A DNA stretch of 64,000 bases from Hydrogenophaga sp. SL48 (GCF_021729865.1 NZ_CP063400.1:3472001-3536000), one strand, 5' to 3'; positions 32,801 to 43,864 are shown, counted from the first letter of the stretch. The notes: generated by a model from the letters alone, not told the origin. Program-made: numbers and translations.

Positions 32801-34321
32801 ATGAAAACCGCTTCCACTTCACTTGCATCGTCCGGGCCCGCCCCGGGCGCAGAACAGTCCCTGCGCTCCGGTCGCCTGGGCGTGATCGGCATCGTCTTCT
32901 TCGTGGTCGCCGCCGCCTCGCCGCTGGTGGGCATGACCGGTGCACTGCCTGCCGCCATCCTGCTGGGCAATGGCGCCGCAGCGCCGGGCGCCTACCTGCT
33001 GGCGGGTCTGATCCTGCTGCTGTTCAGCGTGGGCTACGCCGCCATGAGCCACCAGGTGACCAACTCGGGCGCGTTCTTCGCGTACATCGGTCGCGGCATG
33101 GGCTTGCACCTGGGCGTGGGCTCGGCTTTCGTTTCCCTGCTGGCCTACCTGGCCATCCACCTGTCGATCTTCGGCTTCTTCGGCGGCCTGATGGCCGAGC
33201 AGGTCGGGGGGCTGCCCTGGTGGGGATGGTCCCTGGTGGCCTGGGCGGCGGTGACCTGGCTGTCGCTGCGCAGCGTGGACGTGGGTGCGCACGTGCTGGG
33301 TCTGCTGATGGGGCTGGAGCTCCTGAGCCTGGTGGTCACGGCGGTGGCGATCTTCCTGCAGGGTGGGCCGGAGGGCTGGAATTTTGCGGCGTCCTTCAGC
33401 CCGGCCAACATCCTGGCGGGTGGTCTGTCGGGTTCCGCCGGCATCGCGCTGGCCTTCGCGTTCGCCTCTTTCGTGGGCTTCGAAGCCACCGCCATCTACG
33501 GCGAAGAATCGATCGACCCCAAGCGCACCGTGCCGCTGGCGACGTATGTCGCGGTGGTGCTGATCACCGTCCTGTTCGCCTTCACCTCGTTCGCCGTGGT
33601 CAGTGGCCTCGGTGCTGGCAAGGTGATGGACCGTGTGGTCGAGCTGTCGTCGGTCGACGGCGCGCCCCTGGTCAACCCCGCCAACGTGCTGTTCACGCTG
33701 GCGGGCCAGTATGTGGGTGACTGGCTGTCCGCGCTGATGAAGAGCCTGGTGCTCTCGAGTCTGTTTGCTGCCATGCTGGCGTTCCAGAACTCCGCCGCGC
33801 GCTACCTGTTTGCCCTGGGCCGCGGCGGCACCTTGCCCGCCGCGGTGGCCCGGGTCAACCGGCGCGGTGCACCATCGGCCGGTTCGATCATCGTGTCCGT
33901 GATCACCGCCGCCGTGATCGCCCTCTTTGCGGTGGCGGGCCTGGACCCCATCCTCAACATGTTCTTCTGGTTCTCCGGTCTGGCGGTGGTCTCGATCCTG
34001 CTGATCGAGATCCTGGTCTGCCTGGCGGTGATCGCCTGGTTCCGCCGCGTGCCCGGTGACGCGAACATTTTTCAGTCGCTGATTGCGCCGGTGCTGGCCA
34101 CCGTTGGCCTGTCGGTCGGGCTCTACCTTCTGCTGGCGCGGTTCGGCCTGTTGACGGGGGCGGTCGCTGAAGGCCTGGACCCGACGACCACCTCCTGGGC
34201 CATGAATGGTCTGGGCTGGTTCATGGCGCTGTTGCCGTTCGGTGTACTGGTGGTGGGCTATGCCTTCGCGATCGTTCGCCACAAGGAAAACAAGGGCCTG
34301 ATCCAGGACGTGATCTCCTGA
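32801..34321 (+). CDS. APC-family amino acid/amine permease
   Basis: A 506-aa inner-membrane transporter with about twelve helices. The first helix region VAAASPLVGMTGALPAAILLGNG and the FVGFEATAIYGEESIDPKRTVP motif are hallmarks of APC amino acid/amine permeases. It lies between the porin and the phospho-lyase gene, so an amino alcohol such as ethanolamine is the likely substrate. A strong hairpin terminator follows 20 bases after the stop. Confidence 0.92.
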   Translation: MKTASTSLASSGPAPGAEQSLRSGRLGVIGIVFFVVAAASPLVGMTGALPAAILLGNGAAAPGAYLLAGLILLLFSVGYAAMSHQVTNSGAFFAYIGRGMGLHLGVGSAFVSLLAYLAIHLSIFGFFGGLMAEQVGGLPWWGWSLVAWAAVTWLSLRSVDVGAHVLGLLMGLELLSLVVTAVAIFLQGGPEGWNFAASFSPANILAGGLSGSAGIALAFAFASFVGFEATAIYGEESIDPKRTVPLATYVAVVLITVLFAFTSFAVVSGLGAGKVMDRVVELSSVDGAPLVNPANVLFTLAGQYVGDWLSALMKSLVLSSLFAAMLAFQNSAARYLFALGRGGTLPAAVARVNRRGAPSAGSIIVSVITAAVIALFAVAGLDPILNMFFWFSGLAVVSILLIEILVCLAVIAWFRRVPGDANIFQSLIAPVLATVGLSVGLYLLLARFGLLTGAVAEGLDPTTTSWAMNGLGWFMALLPFGVLVVGYAFAIVRHKENKGLIQDVIS

Positions 34322-34341
34322 GGTCCGGCGTTGGCTGAAGA

Positions 34342-34376
34342 AGTTCTGGCGCCGGCGGCGCCAGAACTCGTTTTTT
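34342..34376 (+). terminator. Rho-independent terminator/attenuator after the permease gene
   Basis: AGTTCTGGCGCC (34342-34353) and GGCGCCAGAACT (34357-34368) form a perfect 12-bp stem with a 3-base loop, followed by CG and six T residues. It lies within the presumed operon, between permease and phospho-lyase, and should limit or separate expression of the enzyme genes. Confidence 0.88.
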
Positions 34377-34404
34377 CTGGTTGGCTGTTTTGATGGAATC
34401 TGCA

Positions 34405-35688
34405 ATGAATGAAACCGAATTGATGGAGAGAAGGCGCTCTCTTCTCGGGCCGAATGTCTCCACCTTCTACAAACGACCGGTCCACATCGTGAAGGGCGAG
34501 GACGTGTGGCTGTGGGACGCGGAAGGTCGTCGCTACCTCGACTGCTACAACAACGTGCCGCACGTTGGGCACTGCAACCCCAGGGTGGTCGAAGCGATCT
34601 GTTCGCAGAGCGCGCAGCTCAATGTGCACAGCCGCTACCTGCACGAGAACCTGGTGAACTACGTTGAGAAGCTGACGTCCACCTATGGCGGCGAGCTGTC
34701 CAACGCCTTGCTGACCTGCACCGGTTCCGAGGCCAACGACATCGCGCTGCGTATGGCAGAGGCCATGACCGGCAAGCGGGGTGTGATCGCCACCGATGCC
34801 ACCTACCACGGCAACACCAGCCTGGTCAGCCAACTGTCGACCGGCAATGCGCCGAAATACGGCTACGGGCTTGACCAGTACGTGCGCCATGTCGAGGCGC
34901 CCGACAGCTTGCGCATCGACGACCCCCAGGGGCTGCGCTTTGCGGCCAAGGTGCAGGAACAGATTGCTGAGCATGAGCGCTCGGGCATCGGCTTCGCGGC
35001 ACTGATCGTGTGTCCGCTGTTCCTCAATGAAGGCTTCCCCGACCAGGCCCCCGGCTGGCTGCGCGCGACCGAGCAGGTGGTCCGCGAGGCTGGCGGTTTC
35101 CTGATCTGCGACGAGGTGCAGTCGGGCTTCGCGCGCAGCGGCAGCCACTTCTGGGCCCACCAGAAACAGGGCGTGACGCCCGATGTGGTGACCATGGGCA
35201 AACCCATGGGCAACGGCTACCCGGTGGCGGGTCTGGTCACGCGGCCGGAGGTGATGGAGCGCTTCCGGAACTCCTACCGCTACTTCAACACCTTTGGTGG
35301 CAACCCCGTGGCCTGCGCCGCCGCCATGGCCGTGCTGGAAGAGATTCAGCAGCGCAAGCTGCAGGCCAATGCAGCAAAGATCGGCGCCCTGGCCGCGAAG
35401 GCGCTGGCCGAACTGGCCAGCAAGCACGGCGTCATCGGCGACGTCCGCCAGAGCGGCATGGTGTTTGGCGTCGAGTTCCTGAAGGACAAGGCCACGCAGG
35501 AGCCCGCCTCGGGCTTCGCCGATCAGGTGGTGGAGGCGATGCGCGAGCGGGGCGTGCTGCTGTCCAAGCTGGGGCGGCACAAGAACACCCTCAAGATCCG
35601 CCCGCCGATGACCTTCTCGGAAGAACACCTGGGCCTGCTGGTGCAGACGCTGGACGAGGTGCTGGCCGAGCTGGCGCCTCAGTCATGA
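34405..35688 (+). CDS. Class III PLP enzyme of the ethanolamine-phosphate phospho-lyase (AGXT2L1) type
   Basis: A 427-aa aminotransferase-fold enzyme. YLDCYNNVPHVGHCNPRVVEA, RYLHENLVNY and TMGKPMGNGYPVAG (PLP Lys) match the AGXT2L1/ETNPPL group, whose characterised members cleave phosphoethanolamine to acetaldehyde, ammonia and phosphate rather than transaminate. The Asp motif is CDEVQSGFARSG. The downstream APH-type kinase, overlapping by four bases, would supply the phosphorylated substrate. Alternatives are 5-phosphohydroxylysine lyase or a true transaminase. ATG 34405 is chosen for its upstream GGA and family fit; ATG 34393 is possible. Confidence 0.85.
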   Translation: MNETELMERRRSLLGPNVSTFYKRPVHIVKGEDVWLWDAEGRRYLDCYNNVPHVGHCNPRVVEAICSQSAQLNVHSRYLHENLVNYVEKLTSTYGGELSNALLTCTGSEANDIALRMAEAMTGKRGVIATDATYHGNTSLVSQLSTGNAPKYGYGLDQYVRHVEAPDSLRIDDPQGLRFAAKVQEQIAEHERSGIGFAALIVCPLFLNEGFPDQAPGWLRATEQVVREAGGFLICDEVQSGFARSGSHFWAHQKQGVTPDVVTMGKPMGNGYPVAGLVTRPEVMERFRNSYRYFNTFGGNPVACAAAMAVLEEIQQRKLQANAAKIGALAAKALAELASKHGVIGDVRQSGMVFGVEFLKDKATQEPASGFADQVVEAMRERGVLLSKLGRHKNTLKIRPPMTFSEEHLGLLVQTLDEVLAELAPQS

Positions 35689-36632
35689 CGGACCTCGCCA
35701 AGGCGGCGGCCGCCGAATGGGGCCTGGGTGGTGCGCGCCTGCAGTTCATCGCCGGTCGGGAAAACCAGGTCTACCGGGTCACCGACGCCTCTGGCGACCA
35801 TGCCCTGCGCATCAAGCGCCCCGGCTACCGGACCCGCATCGAACTCGAATCCGAATTGCAGTGGATGGCGGCGCTGGATCGAGCGGGGATTCTGGTGCCG
35901 AGACCGGTTCCTTCGCTCAAGGGGCAGTTGCTCGAACAGGCGGACGGCCATCTGGTCGATCTGCTGACCTGGCTGCCCGGCCAGACCCTGGGCACGCTGC
36001 TGAGCGGCTGCTCCGACGCCGACGCGCAAGTGCTGTTCCAGCACCTGGGTCGGGACATGGCGCTGTTCCATGCGGCTTCCGATGCCTGGGTCAAACCGGC
36101 TGAATTTTCGCGCGTCGCCTGGGACGCCGAAGGGCTGGTGGGTGAGGCACCACTCTGGGGGCGCTTCTGGGCGCATCCCGGGCTGTCTGCCGAAGACACG
36201 GCCTTGTTTGAGGCTTTCAGAACCCGGGCAGCGCAAGACCTGCGCCAGATGGACGCTGGCCTCGACCGCGGCCTGATCCATGCCGACCTCGTTCGCGAAA
36301 ACGTGCTGATCAGCGATGGGCGGATGGGGATCCTGGACTTCGACGATGGGGGATGGGGCTATCGGGTGTTCGATCTCGCCACCACGCTGCTCAAGTTTCT
36401 GGACCTGCCCCATTTCTCCCAGCTCAAAGAGGCTCTGCTGCAGGGCTACCTGAGCGTGAGGTCCATCGACACCCGCTCGCTCGACCTGTTCCTGGCGTTG
36501 CGGGCCGTGACCTACGTCGGGTGGATCGTGCCCCGTCTGGGCGAAGAAGGCGCACGGGAACGCAGCCATCGCTACGTGGCGACGGCCCGCCATGTCTGCC
36601 AGCGGTACCTGTCGAACCCGCCAGAGCATTGA
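35685..36632 (+). CDS. APH-type kinase, probable amino-alcohol (ethanolamine) kinase
   Basis: A 315-aa kinase of the aminoglycoside/choline kinase fold. The catalytic loop reads LIHADLVRENVLI (HxDxxxxN) and the metal motif is ILDFDDGGWGYRVFDLA. The N-lobe opens with LQFIAGRENQVYRVT, a nucleotide-binding loop, and HALRIKRPGYR holds the Lys. Its ATG overlaps the phospho-lyase stop (ATGA). In AGXT2L1-type pathways a kinase of this fold phosphorylates ethanolamine or hydroxylysine, which is the role proposed here from coupling and context. Confidence 0.85.
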   Translation: MTDLAKAAAAEWGLGGARLQFIAGRENQVYRVTDASGDHALRIKRPGYRTRIELESELQWMAALDRAGILVPRPVPSLKGQLLEQADGHLVDLLTWLPGQTLGTLLSGCSDADAQVLFQHLGRDMALFHAASDAWVKPAEFSRVAWDAEGLVGEAPLWGRFWAHPGLSAEDTALFEAFRTRAAQDLRQMDAGLDRGLIHADLVRENVLISDGRMGILDFDDGGWGYRVFDLATTLLKFLDLPHFSQLKEALLQGYLSVRSIDTRSLDLFLALRAVTYVGWIVPRLGEEGARERSHRYVATARHVCQRYLSNPPEH

Positions 36633-36783
36633 GTTTCTGGCCTGTACACGGCCCATGCCATCGTTGATCCAGATCAGGGCTGCGCACCAAACTGGAGTGC
36701 ACGCTCTAGAGAGCACGCGGGAAAGCCCGCTGCCCGAACACCGGTCAGGCCCGGTAGATTCCGGCATTCACCTGGAGACCCGC

Positions 36784-38475
<1,692 letters not shown>

Positions 38476-38508
38476 AGCGCGCTGCAGCGCTCGGCTCATC
38501 TTCCCGGT

Positions 38509-39375
38509 TCACCCCAGCGCCGTCGCGTGGTGGCGCAGGTGGTCTTCGATGAAGCTGCTGATGAAATAGTAGCCGTGGTCGTAGCCGGCGTGGCGGCGCA
38601 GCGTCAGCGGCTGGCCGGCCTGCGCGCAGGCCGCCTCAAACGCTTCGGGGTACAGCTGCTCGGCGAGGAATTTGTCGGCCAGGCCCTGGTCGATCAGGAT
38701 GCCGCCGGCGTACGGTGCGGACGCTTGCTGCGCCATCAGCAGGCTCGCGTCGTGTGCCGCCCAGGTGCTCTCGTCCTGCCCCAGGTAACCGGTGAACGCC
38801 TTGTGACCCCAGGGGCACTTCGTGGGCGCGCAGATGGGCGCGAACGCCGACAGGCTCTGGAACACGCCCGGGTGGCGCAGCGCGAGGGTGAGCGCACCGT
38901 GGCCGCCCATGGAGTGGCCGAACAGGCCCTGCCGTTTGTTGTCCAGGTTGAACGCTGCCGTCACGGCCGGCAGCAGTTCCTTGAGCAGGTAGCTCTCCAT
39001 GCACCAGTGGCCCGACCAGGGTGCCTGCGTGGCGTCCAGGTAGAACCCTGCGCCCACGCCGAAGTCCCAGTGGTGGTCTTCACTGTCCACGCCGGTGTTG
39101 CGCGGGCTGGTGTCGGGCATCAGCAAGGCCTGCCCGAGCTGGGCCGCCACACGCTGCGCCCCGGCCTTCATGGTGAAGGTTTCTTCGGTGCAGGTCAGCC
39201 CCGCGAGGAAGGTGAGCAGCGGCACCGCTTGCCCGGCCAGCGCCTGCGGCGGCAGGAACAGCGCGAAACGCATCGGCAGGCCGATCTCGCCCGATGCGTG
39301 TTTGTAGAAGCGCTGCACGCCACCGAAGCTGCCGTGTTCGCTGACCAGTTCAAGGCGGTCGAATAAAGAAGACAT
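38509..39375 (-). CDS. fghA: S-formylglutathione hydrolase
   Basis: A 288-aa esterase-D-type alpha/beta hydrolase that converts S-formylglutathione to formate and glutathione. The nucleophile Ser is in GHSMGGHGAL (about residue 149), FLAGLTCTEETF is the oxyanion region, and HAGYDHGYYFI carries the His. It lies downstream of adhC on the same strand, completing glutathione-dependent formaldehyde detoxification. It is convergent with the acyl-CoA synthetase gene. Confidence 0.96.
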   Translation of the reverse strand: MSSLFDRLELVSEHGSFGGVQRFYKHASGEIGLPMRFALFLPPQALAGQAVPLLTFLAGLTCTEETFTMKAGAQRVAAQLGQALLMPDTSPRNTGVDSEDHHWDFGVGAGFYLDATQAPWSGHWCMESYLLKELLPAVTAAFNLDNKRQGLFGHSMGGHGALTLALRHPGVFQSLSAFAPICAPTKCPWGHKAFTGYLGQDESTWAAHDASLLMAQQASAPYAGGILIDQGLADKFLAEQLYPEAFEAACAQAGQPLTLRRHAGYDHGYYFISSFIEDHLRHHATALG

Positions 39376-39418
39376 GGAAGCACCAGAGTTGTTCGAAGTC
39401 AGAAGGGAAATTCCCCAG

Positions 39419-39508
39419 AACGCCGTGGAACCGGCTCCGCCGGGCCGCCAGCGTTGCCCCTTGAGGGGCGGACCCCGCTACACGCAGTGAGCGGGCGATG
39501 GGGGTGGG
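39419..39508. repeat. Dispersed intergenic repeat, copy 4
   Basis: ACGCCGTGGAACCGGCTCCGCCGGGCCG type core, GTTGCCCCTTGAGGGGC hairpin and GATGGGGGTGGG at the end, abutting the adhC stop codon (39510-39512). It lies between adhC and fghA. Confidence 0.8.
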
Positions 39509-39509
39509 C

Positions 39510-40616
39510 TCAATACTCGACGACCGACCGGATCGACTCACCGCTCTTCATCAGGTCGAACCCCTTGTTGATGTCTTCGAGCTTGAGCTTGTGGGTGATG
39601 AGGTCGTCGATGTTGATCTTGCCTTCCATGTACCAGTCGACGATCTTGGGCACGTCGGTGCGGCCGCGTGCGCCGCCGAAGGCCGAGCCTTCCCACTTGC
39701 GGCCGGTGACCAGCTGGAACGGACGCGTGCTGATCTCGGCGCCGGCCTCGGCCACGCCGATGATGATGCTGCGGCCCCAGCCCTTGTGTGTGCACTCCAG
39801 CGCGTCGCGCATCACCTTCGTGTTGCCGATGCACTCGAAGCTGTAGTCGGCGCCGCCGTCGGTGAGTTGCACGATGGCGTCAACGACGTTGGCGTGGTCC
39901 TTGGGGTTGATGAAGTGCGTCATGCCGAACTTGCGGGCCATGGCTTCGCGCGCGGGGTTCAGGTCCACGCCAATGATCTTGTCGGCGCCCACCATCTTCG
40001 CGCCCTGGATCACGTTCAGGCCGATGCCGCCGAGGCCGAACACGACCACGTTGGCGCCCGCCTCCACCTTGGCGGTGAAGATCACAGCGCCGATGCCGGT
40101 GGTGACGCCGCAGCCGATGTAGCAGACCTTGTCGAACGGGGCGTCTTCGCGGATCTTGGCCAGCGAGATTTCAGCGGCCACGGTGTAGTTGCTGAAAGTG
40201 CTGGTGCCCATGTAGTGGAAGAGGGGCTTGCCGTCCATGCTGAAGCGGCTGGTGGCGTCGGGCATCAGGCCCTTGCCCTGCGTGCCGCGGATCAGCTGGC
40301 AGAGGTTGGTCTTGCGGCTCAGGCAGAACTTGCACTGGCGGCATTCCGGCGTGTAGAGCGGGATCACGTGGTCGCCCTTCTTGAGCGAGGTCACGCCGGG
40401 GCCCACGTCGACCACGATGCCCGCGCCTTCGTGGCCGAGGATGGCGGGGAAGATGCCTTCGGGGTCGGCGCCCGAGAGCGTGTAGTAGTCGGTATGACAG
40501 ATGCCGGTGGCCTTGATCTCGACCAGCACTTCGCCGAATTTCGGGCCTTCGAGGTCCACGGTTTCGATGGTCAGGGGCTGGCCTGCTTTCCAGGCGACGG
40601 CGGCTTTGGTTTTCAT
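39510..40616 (-). CDS. adhC: S-(hydroxymethyl)glutathione dehydrogenase / class III alcohol dehydrogenase
   Basis: A 368-aa zinc-dependent dehydrogenase that oxidises the formaldehyde-glutathione adduct. Catalytic zinc ligands are visible in [10 protein letters not shown] and GHEGAGIV, structural zinc Cys in [17 protein letters not shown], and the NAD-binding loop is [11 protein letters not shown]. Length and motifs match FrmA/AdhC exactly. With fghA downstream it forms the formaldehyde detoxification pair; no FrmR-type regulator is visible in the short upstream gap. Confidence 0.97.
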   Translation of the reverse strand: MKTKAAVAWKAGQPLTIETVDLEGPKFGEVLVEIKATGICHTDYYTLSGADPEGIFPAILGHEGAGIVVDVGPGVTSLKKGDHVIPLYTPECRQCKFCLSRKTNLCQLIRGTQGKGLMPDATSRFSMDGKPLFHYMGTSTFSNYTVAAEISLAKIREDAPFDKVCYIGCGVTTGIGAVIFTAKVEAGANVVVFGLGGIGLNVIQGAKMVGADKIIGVDLNPAREAMARKFGMTHFINPKDHANVVDAIVQLTDGGADYSFECIGNTKVMRDALECTHKGWGRSIIIGVAEAGAEISTRPFQLVTGRKWEGSAFGGARGRTDVPKIVDWYMEGKINIDDLITHKLKLEDINKGFDLMKSGESIRSVVEY

Positions 40617-40687
40617 GGTGCTGGAGGGGTGGTTGTGACGGCGGCACCGAGGTTACCGCAGATCATCGTCGCCGCTCGGCACCGCGG

Positions 40688-41884
40688 TCACTCCACCCGT
40701 GCACCACCCTCAAACCACTTGGAAAACAGCGCGCGCTCGGCGTCGGTCAGGCCGGTGGCGTTGTTCATGGGCATGAGCTTCATGACCACGACCTGCTGGT
40801 AGACCATCTGGGCGTGCTGTTTCACCGCACCGGCAGAGTCCAGCCTCACCCCCTTGGACTGCAGCGCTTCGCCGTGGCACATGACGCAGCGCTGCTCGAT
40901 CACCGGCTTGAGTTCGGCGTAGCTCACCGAGTCGGGCACGGCCACCGCAGCCACCGGCGCGGGCCTGAGCCAGACAATCAGCGCCAGCAGCACCACCACG
41001 CCCACGGCGGCGTAGGGCCAGGGGTGGGCGTTGCGACCGAGCTTGAAACCATGGCGCATGACGAAGAACTGGCGGATGGCGGCGCCGGCAAACATCATGC
41101 CGATCAGCACCACCCCGTTGTGTTCGTTCGCGTAGGTGAAGCTGTAGTGGTTGCTCAACATGGCAAACAGCACCGGCAGCGTGAAGTAGGTGTTGTGCAC
41201 GCTGCGCTGCTTGCCACGCTGGCCGTGGATCGGGTCGATCGGACGCCCGGCTTTCATGTCGGCCACCACGGTGCGCTGGCCGGGGATGATCCAGAAGAAC
41301 ACGTTGGCGCTCATGGTCGTGGCGAGCATGGCCCCCACGATCAGGAAGGCGGCGCGCCCCGCGAACATCTGTGTGGCGGCGTAGGCGGCGATGCAGACCA
41401 GCACCAGCACCAGCGCGCCGACCTTGGCGTCGCCGTTCTTGCTCTGGCCCAGTGTGCGGCAGATGGCGTCGTACAGCAGCCAGAACACCACCAGGAACGC
41501 CAGCGCGGCGGCAATCGCGCCCGCGGGGCTCCATTCCATGATGCGCGGGTCGATGAGATAGACGCTGGGGCTCCAGAGGTAGGAGACGAGGAACAGCGCG
41601 AAGCCCGACAGCCAGGTGGAATAACTTTCCCAGTAGAACCAGTGCAGGTGCTCGGACAGCTTCGGCGGGGCGCCCGCGAATTTCACCGGGTGGTAGAAGC
41701 CGCCGCCGTGCACGGCCCAGAGCTCGCCGCTGACGCCGTCTTTTTTCAGCTGTTCGTCCTCGGGCGGCGTGAGGCTGCTGTCGAGAAAGACGAAATAGAA
41801 GGAAGAGCCGATCCAGGCGATGGCGACGATCACGTGCAGCCAGCGCACCAGCAGGTTGGCCCAATCGAGCAGGTAGGTTTCCAT
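40688..41884 (-). CDS. puuD: Urate hydroxylase PuuD (membrane domain plus cytochrome c)
   Basis: A 398-aa inner-membrane protein with about eight helices in residues 1-310 (WLHVIVAIAWIGSSFYFVFLD at the start) and a C-terminal cytochrome c domain with the heme motif CVMCH and a candidate Met ligand in LMPMNNATG. PuuD oxidises urate to 5-hydroxyisourate and passes electrons to the respiratory chain through its cytochrome domain, with no peroxide made. The GntR-type palindrome lies 130 bases upstream of its start. UraH and the UraD domain for the next steps lie at 43.9-46.4 kb. Confidence 0.94.
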   Translation of the reverse strand: METYLLDWANLLVRWLHVIVAIAWIGSSFYFVFLDSSLTPPEDEQLKKDGVSGELWAVHGGGFYHPVKFAGAPPKLSEHLHWFYWESYSTWLSGFALFLVSYLWSPSVYLIDPRIMEWSPAGAIAAALAFLVVFWLLYDAICRTLGQSKNGDAKVGALVLVLVCIAAYAATQMFAGRAAFLIVGAMLATTMSANVFFWIIPGQRTVVADMKAGRPIDPIHGQRGKQRSVHNTYFTLPVLFAMLSNHYSFTYANEHNGVVLIGMMFAGAAIRQFFVMRHGFKLGRNAHPWPYAAVGVVVLLALIVWLRPAPVAAVAVPDSVSYAELKPVIEQRCVMCHGEALQSKGVRLDSAGAVKQHAQMVYQQVVVMKLMPMNNATGLTDAERALFSKWFEGGARVE

Positions 41885-42013
41885 GGCACCTCAACATGAC
41901 GGACCCGGCCGTCAGGGTTTGCAACTCACCACCGCGGGCGTTCTGAGTTCACTGAGGGCCGCGATGGCGTGCTTTCACCAGAAAGACACCCAGCTCCGCT
42001 GCGACCAGACCTC

Positions 42014-42029
42014 AAAGTGTATACACTTT
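42014..42029. promoter_or_regulatory. GntR/FCD operator upstream of puuD
   Basis: AAAGTGTATACACTTT is a perfect 16-bp palindrome, identical to the one between uraH and the GntR gene (44249-44264). It lies 130 bases upstream of the puuD ATG, between puuD and xdhC. Confidence 0.8.
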
Positions 42030-42072
42030 TTGAAAACAGACGAGCCCGTGAAAACCCCCAGACGACCGCGGC

Positions 42073-42888
42073 TCAGGCCGGGGCGGCGGCGTCACGAACA
42101 AGCAACAACTGCGCCACGACCGCCGCCGCGATGACGGCCGGGGCTTTGTCCACGATGCCCGGCAGCCCGATGGGGCAGGTGATGCGGTCCAGCTCGCGGT
42201 CTGCGAAACCACGTTCCGACAAGCGCCGCCGGAACGTCGCCCATTTGGTGCGGCTGCCGATCAGCCCCACGAAGGGCAGGTCGGCCTGCGCGCGCTGGCG
42301 CTGCAGGCAGGCGGCCACGATGTCGAGGTCTTCGGCATGGGAGAAGCTCATGATCAGCACCATCGCGCCACGGGGCAGCTCGCGCACCGCCGACTGCACG
42401 GGGTCGGCGTGCTCGATCTGACCCCCTGCCGGCGGCGGTTCGGGAAACACACCGTCGCGGCTGTCGATCCAGCGCACGGCAAACGGCAGGGGCTGCAGCG
42501 CCTGCACAATCGCCCGCCCCACGTGCCCCCCCCCAAACAGCGCCAGCGGCATCAGGGCGGGCGCCAGCCGCTCCCGCAGCGCCGCCACCTGCGCAGGCCC
42601 CACGGGCTCGAAACGCAGCCGCAGCGCGCCGCCGCAGCACTGCCCGAGGCTGGGGCCGAGCGTGATGCTGTGCTCCCAGGCACTGCCTTCACCCGAGACC
42701 AGGCGCTCCCGCGCCCGGCGCAAGGCGTCCCATTCCAGGTGGCCACCGCCGATGGTGCCGAGCTGCCCCAGGGGCCAGACTGCCATCCAGGCGCCGACCT
42801 CGCGCGGCACCGAGCCGCGCGCCTGCACCACGGTCACCAGGACGGCGGCCTCAACGGACAGGCGCTGTAGAAAAAACTCCAGTTCCAT
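42073..42888 (-). CDS. xdhC: Xanthine dehydrogenase accessory protein XdhC
   Basis: A 271-aa protein needed to insert sulfurated molybdenum cofactor into xanthine dehydrogenase. The N-terminal XdhC/CoxI motif is LVTVVQARGSVPREVGAW (about residues 17-34), and a Rossmann-type domain follows (ALFGGGHVGRAIVQAL, MSFSHAEDLDIV). xdhA and xdhB are not in the window, so they lie elsewhere or beyond an earlier gene-order break. It is upstream of puuD on the same strand with 188 bases between, consistent with hypoxanthine-to-urate chemistry feeding PuuD. Confidence 0.94.
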   Translation of the reverse strand: MELEFFLQRLSVEAAVLVTVVQARGSVPREVGAWMAVWPLGQLGTIGGGHLEWDALRRARERLVSGEGSAWEHSITLGPSLGQCCGGALRLRFEPVGPAQVAALRERLAPALMPLALFGGGHVGRAIVQALQPLPFAVRWIDSRDGVFPEPPPAGGQIEHADPVQSAVRELPRGAMVLIMSFSHAEDLDIVAACLQRQRAQADLPFVGLIGSRTKWATFRRRLSERGFADRELDRITCPIGLPGIVDKAPAVIAAAVVAQLLLVRDAAAPA

Positions 42889-43091
42889 GGGCAGGTGTGG
42901 CGTGATTGCCGAACAATCGGTAAGGAAACGTCAACTTGAACGCGAGCGCGCAGTATCCACCGGCACCCCGCTAGGGGGGATGGGCAAAGCCCCATACACT
43001 TCATCTCTCTGCCCGTATGGCTCCGGGTCGGGACGGCCGGCGGCCTTCCCGCAGGGCCGTGCCGCCAGGAAAACCCCATCGAAGGACCGCC

Positions 43092-43646
43092 ATGAGCACA
43101 TCACCGACCGCACCCTCGTTCTCAGCCGTCTGGCCATCGGCGCTCCGGCGCACGGCGGGCCTGCTGGCGGTCTGTACCGCCATGCTGCTGGTGGCTTGCG
43201 CGGCGCCCAAACCCCCGGCGCCCGACGCATCGTTGCCCGACCTGCCCCCGGTGATCGAAGCCCCCATCGCGGAACCTTCCCTCCCACCGCCGACCCTGGT
43301 GTCTGAGGCGATCACCCCGCGCGACTACCGTCAGGACGGCGCCCGCCACCTCTACGGCAAGAACGCCCACCGCATTTTCAAAGGCAAGATGCCGCCGCTG
43401 ATGCACGCGGTCGGCGTGCTCCAGGTCGAGCTCGACAACCGGGGCTTGGTGCGGCGCCTCAACTGGATGCGGGCGCCCAGCCACGCGCCCGATGTGGTGC
43501 AGGAAATCGAACGCACGGTGCACGACGCCGCCCCCTTCCCCGCCCCGGTGCGCCTCGGCGGCGTGACCTACACCGAGGTGTGGCTCTGGGACAAGAGCGG
43601 CAACTTCCAGCTCGACACGTTGACCGAAGGACAAAGAAGCAAGTAA
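43092..43646 (+). CDS. Lipoprotein with TonB-C-terminus-like domain
   Basis: A 184-aa protein. The signal sequence ends in the lipobox LLVACAAP (Cys about residue 36), after which a Pro-rich linker (about 38-70) leads to a C-terminal alpha/beta domain (GVLQVELDNRGLVRRLNWMRAP, YTEVWLWDKSGNFQLDTL) like that of TonB energy transducers. It lacks a membrane-spanning TonB N-terminus, so it is a lipid-anchored periplasmic protein rather than a transducer. It has no evident link to the purine genes on either side. Confidence 0.8.
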   Translation: MSTSPTAPSFSAVWPSALRRTAGLLAVCTAMLLVACAAPKPPAPDASLPDLPPVIEAPIAEPSLPPPTLVSEAITPRDYRQDGARHLYGKNAHRIFKGKMPPLMHAVGVLQVELDNRGLVRRLNWMRAPSHAPDVVQEIERTVHDAAPFPAPVRLGGVTYTEVWLWDKSGNFQLDTLTEGQRSK

Positions 43647-43840
43647 CACCCCCACCGCGCTGCGCGCGACCCCCTCAAGGGGGCAACGCGGTGCGGCCCG
43701 GCAAAGCCGGTTCCGCCGCGTTCTGGGCGAAGGCACCTCACGCCGGAGAGGGAGTTTGACCCAGGGCACCGCCGGGCCGGCTTTGCCGGACGGCCAGTGC
43801 CGCCCCCTGGGGGGTGACGCCGCAGGCGGCGCGGGGGGAG
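43647..43840. repeat. Dispersed intergenic repeat, copies 5a and 5b in tandem
   Basis: Two copies stand back to back in inverted sense. The first (from 43648, just after the TAA stop) contains CCCCTCAAGGGGGCAACGC and CCCGGCAAAGCCGGTTCCGC; the second contains CGGGCCGGCTTTGCCGGACG and GCCAGTGCCGCCCCCTGGGG. They occupy most of the gap before uraH. Confidence 0.85.
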
Positions 43841-43864
43841 CCATATCTTGCGGGGGGTGCAGCG

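Noticed and set aside
32819-34405. 528-codon minus-strand frame opposite the APC permease
   Set aside because: Gln/His/Arg-rich mirror of a clear twelve-helix permease; no domain.
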